Shown: positions 5,431 through 5,885 of the stretch, piece by piece
How positions within the stretch are numbered: position 1 is the first letter of the stretch
Layout of the letters: every line of letters begins with the position of its first letter
Origin: an uncultured Eubacteriales bacterium
GTDB taxonomy: Bacteria > Bacillota_A > Clostridia > Oscillospirales > Oscillospiraceae
Reading direction: 5' to 3'
Length of the DNA: 5,885 nt
NCBI GenBank assembly: GCA_900556015.1
Contig: USNH01000064.1
Coordinates: forward strand, 1-5,885
The notes under the pieces: generated by a model
What the model saw: only the letters and a program-made list of their open reading frames with translations
What the model was told of the DNA's origin: nothing
Databases searched by the model: none
Made by a program: the position numbers and the translations under genes

Positions 5431-5885
5431 TACGCCACGTTACTGTCGCCTTTATACATCATCCGGATTTTTTCCATATCCGTTTCAACAATACGAGATT
5501 CCGAGTCCGTCAAATAATCAATTTTTATAAATGCAACCTTCGACTGATTATCAATCAGACATACTTCTCCTTTTCTTTCCTTTTGATCTTCTTCATTGTC
5601 AAGATCGCCTCCAAGATCACATACCATATCTATTTGACTTGACGTAAGAGGTGTCGCTTTTGCGAGATACCCTTTATCCTGAAAATCCTGTTTCAGCAAA
5701 ATGATGGTAGTAGCCTGCTTAACAATACTCTGCGTCTCTTTATATCCATCAAAATCTTTAAGCGCCTGTGTGGCAGCCCAAGGTGAAACATGACGTTTAC
5801 GATATGTACGATAAGCGTCGTCAATAAACTGCCTTGCCTCCGGATAAAGGAATCCTCGATGCATCTCATCAATTAACATAATCAT
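5430..5885 (-). CDS. VirB4/TraE-type conjugation ATPase, C-terminal part (5' end outside the window)
   Basis: VirB4-type ATPases power the type IV secretion channel that moves DNA during conjugation and act at the inner face of the membrane. The 151 residues visible are the C-terminal end of a protein that is normally about 600-850 residues long. They begin in the Walker B strand MIMLIDEMHRGF, with Asp-Glu at residues 6-7. They continue with RKRHVSPWAATQALKDF (29-45), which holds the Ala-Thr-Gln sensor-like motif of this family, then IVKQATTIILLKQDFQDKGYL (54-74) and LTSSQIDMV (80-88). The tail LIDNQSKVAFIKIDYL (109-124) resembles the usual VirB4 ending. The methionine at the window edge is not a real start because the Walker A half must lie beyond it. 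Low GC and ATA codons set it apart from the operon to the left. The family assignment is by motif pattern; the exact element type is unknown. Confidence 0.72.
   Translation of the reverse strand: MIMLIDEMHRGFLYPEARQFIDDAYRTYRKRHVSPWAATQALKDFDGYKETQSIVKQATTIILLKQDFQDKGYLAKATPLTSSQIDMVCDLGGDLDNEEDQKERKGEVCLIDNQSKVAFIKIDYLTDSESRIVETDMEKIRMMYKGDSNVA

Larger units (their letters stand above)
5010..5885 (-). mobile_element. Fragment of a conjugative element (transfer region)
   Basis: Two tightly spaced minus-strand genes, a VirB4/TraE-type ATPase followed by an exported lysine- and aspartate-rich protein, match the usual layout of the transfer region in Gram-positive integrative and conjugative elements or plasmids. 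The AT-rich composition differs strongly from the operon to the left. Both outer ends are missing: the ATPase runs off the right edge and the exported protein is cut at the junction. Element type (ICE or plasmid) and family cannot be decided because no relaxase, integrase or replication gene is in view. Confidence 0.65.

Noticed and set aside
5000..5885. Clean insertion of a transposon or ICE into the dehydrogenase gene
   Set aside because: An element end should show terminal repeats, an integrase or transposase, or an attachment core. Here the junction cuts inside a transfer gene.
1..5885. CRISPR arrays, tRNA or rRNA genes
   Set aside because: No regularly spaced direct repeats and no tRNA- or rRNA-like sequence were seen in either strand.

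Overview
The window looks like DNA from a strictly anaerobic, amino-acid-fermenting Firmicute (Clostridia, for example an Oscillospiraceae-type gut bacterium). This rests on an oxygen-sensitive radical dehydratase system like those of Clostridioides difficile and Clostridium sporogenes, GC-rich coding sequence, and strong AGGAGG-type ribosome binding sites. The species cannot be named from sequence reading alone.

Positions 35-4497, continuing to about 5010, hold one plus-strand operon for the reductive branch of Stickland fermentation. In order it encodes the ATP-dependent activator (HadI/FldI type), the two 2-hydroxyacyl-CoA dehydratase subunits (HadB and HadC type), the family III CoA-transferase (HadA/FldA type), and the N-terminal third of a D-2-hydroxyacid dehydrogenase (LdhA/FldH type). 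Together the dehydrogenase would reduce a 2-oxo acid to an (R)-2-hydroxy acid, the transferase would load it onto CoA, the activator would inject one high-energy electron into the dehydratase, and the dehydratase would make the enoyl-CoA. The final acyl-CoA dehydrogenase and Etf genes are not in the window. The natural substrate (leucine, phenylalanine or another amino acid) is not decided by what can be read.

At about 5005-5016 the sequence changes abruptly. GC falls from roughly 65% to about 40%, the dehydrogenase loses its NAD-binding and catalytic part, and a minus-strand gene from the right side loses its 3' end at the same point. The right part (about 5010-5885) is a fragment of a conjugative element, with the C-terminal end of a VirB4/TraE-type ATPase followed by the start of a secreted or membrane protein, both on the minus strand. 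No integrase, attachment site, inverted repeat or target duplication is visible at the junction. It is therefore either an assembly chimera or a rearrangement that cut through two genes, not a clean element end.

A second, subtler seam lies near the end of the hadB-like gene. The first two genes use the ATA isoleucine codon repeatedly, while the following genes never do. I see a known pathway with an unusual gene order and one or two suspicious joins. I do not see strong evidence of a wholly new system.
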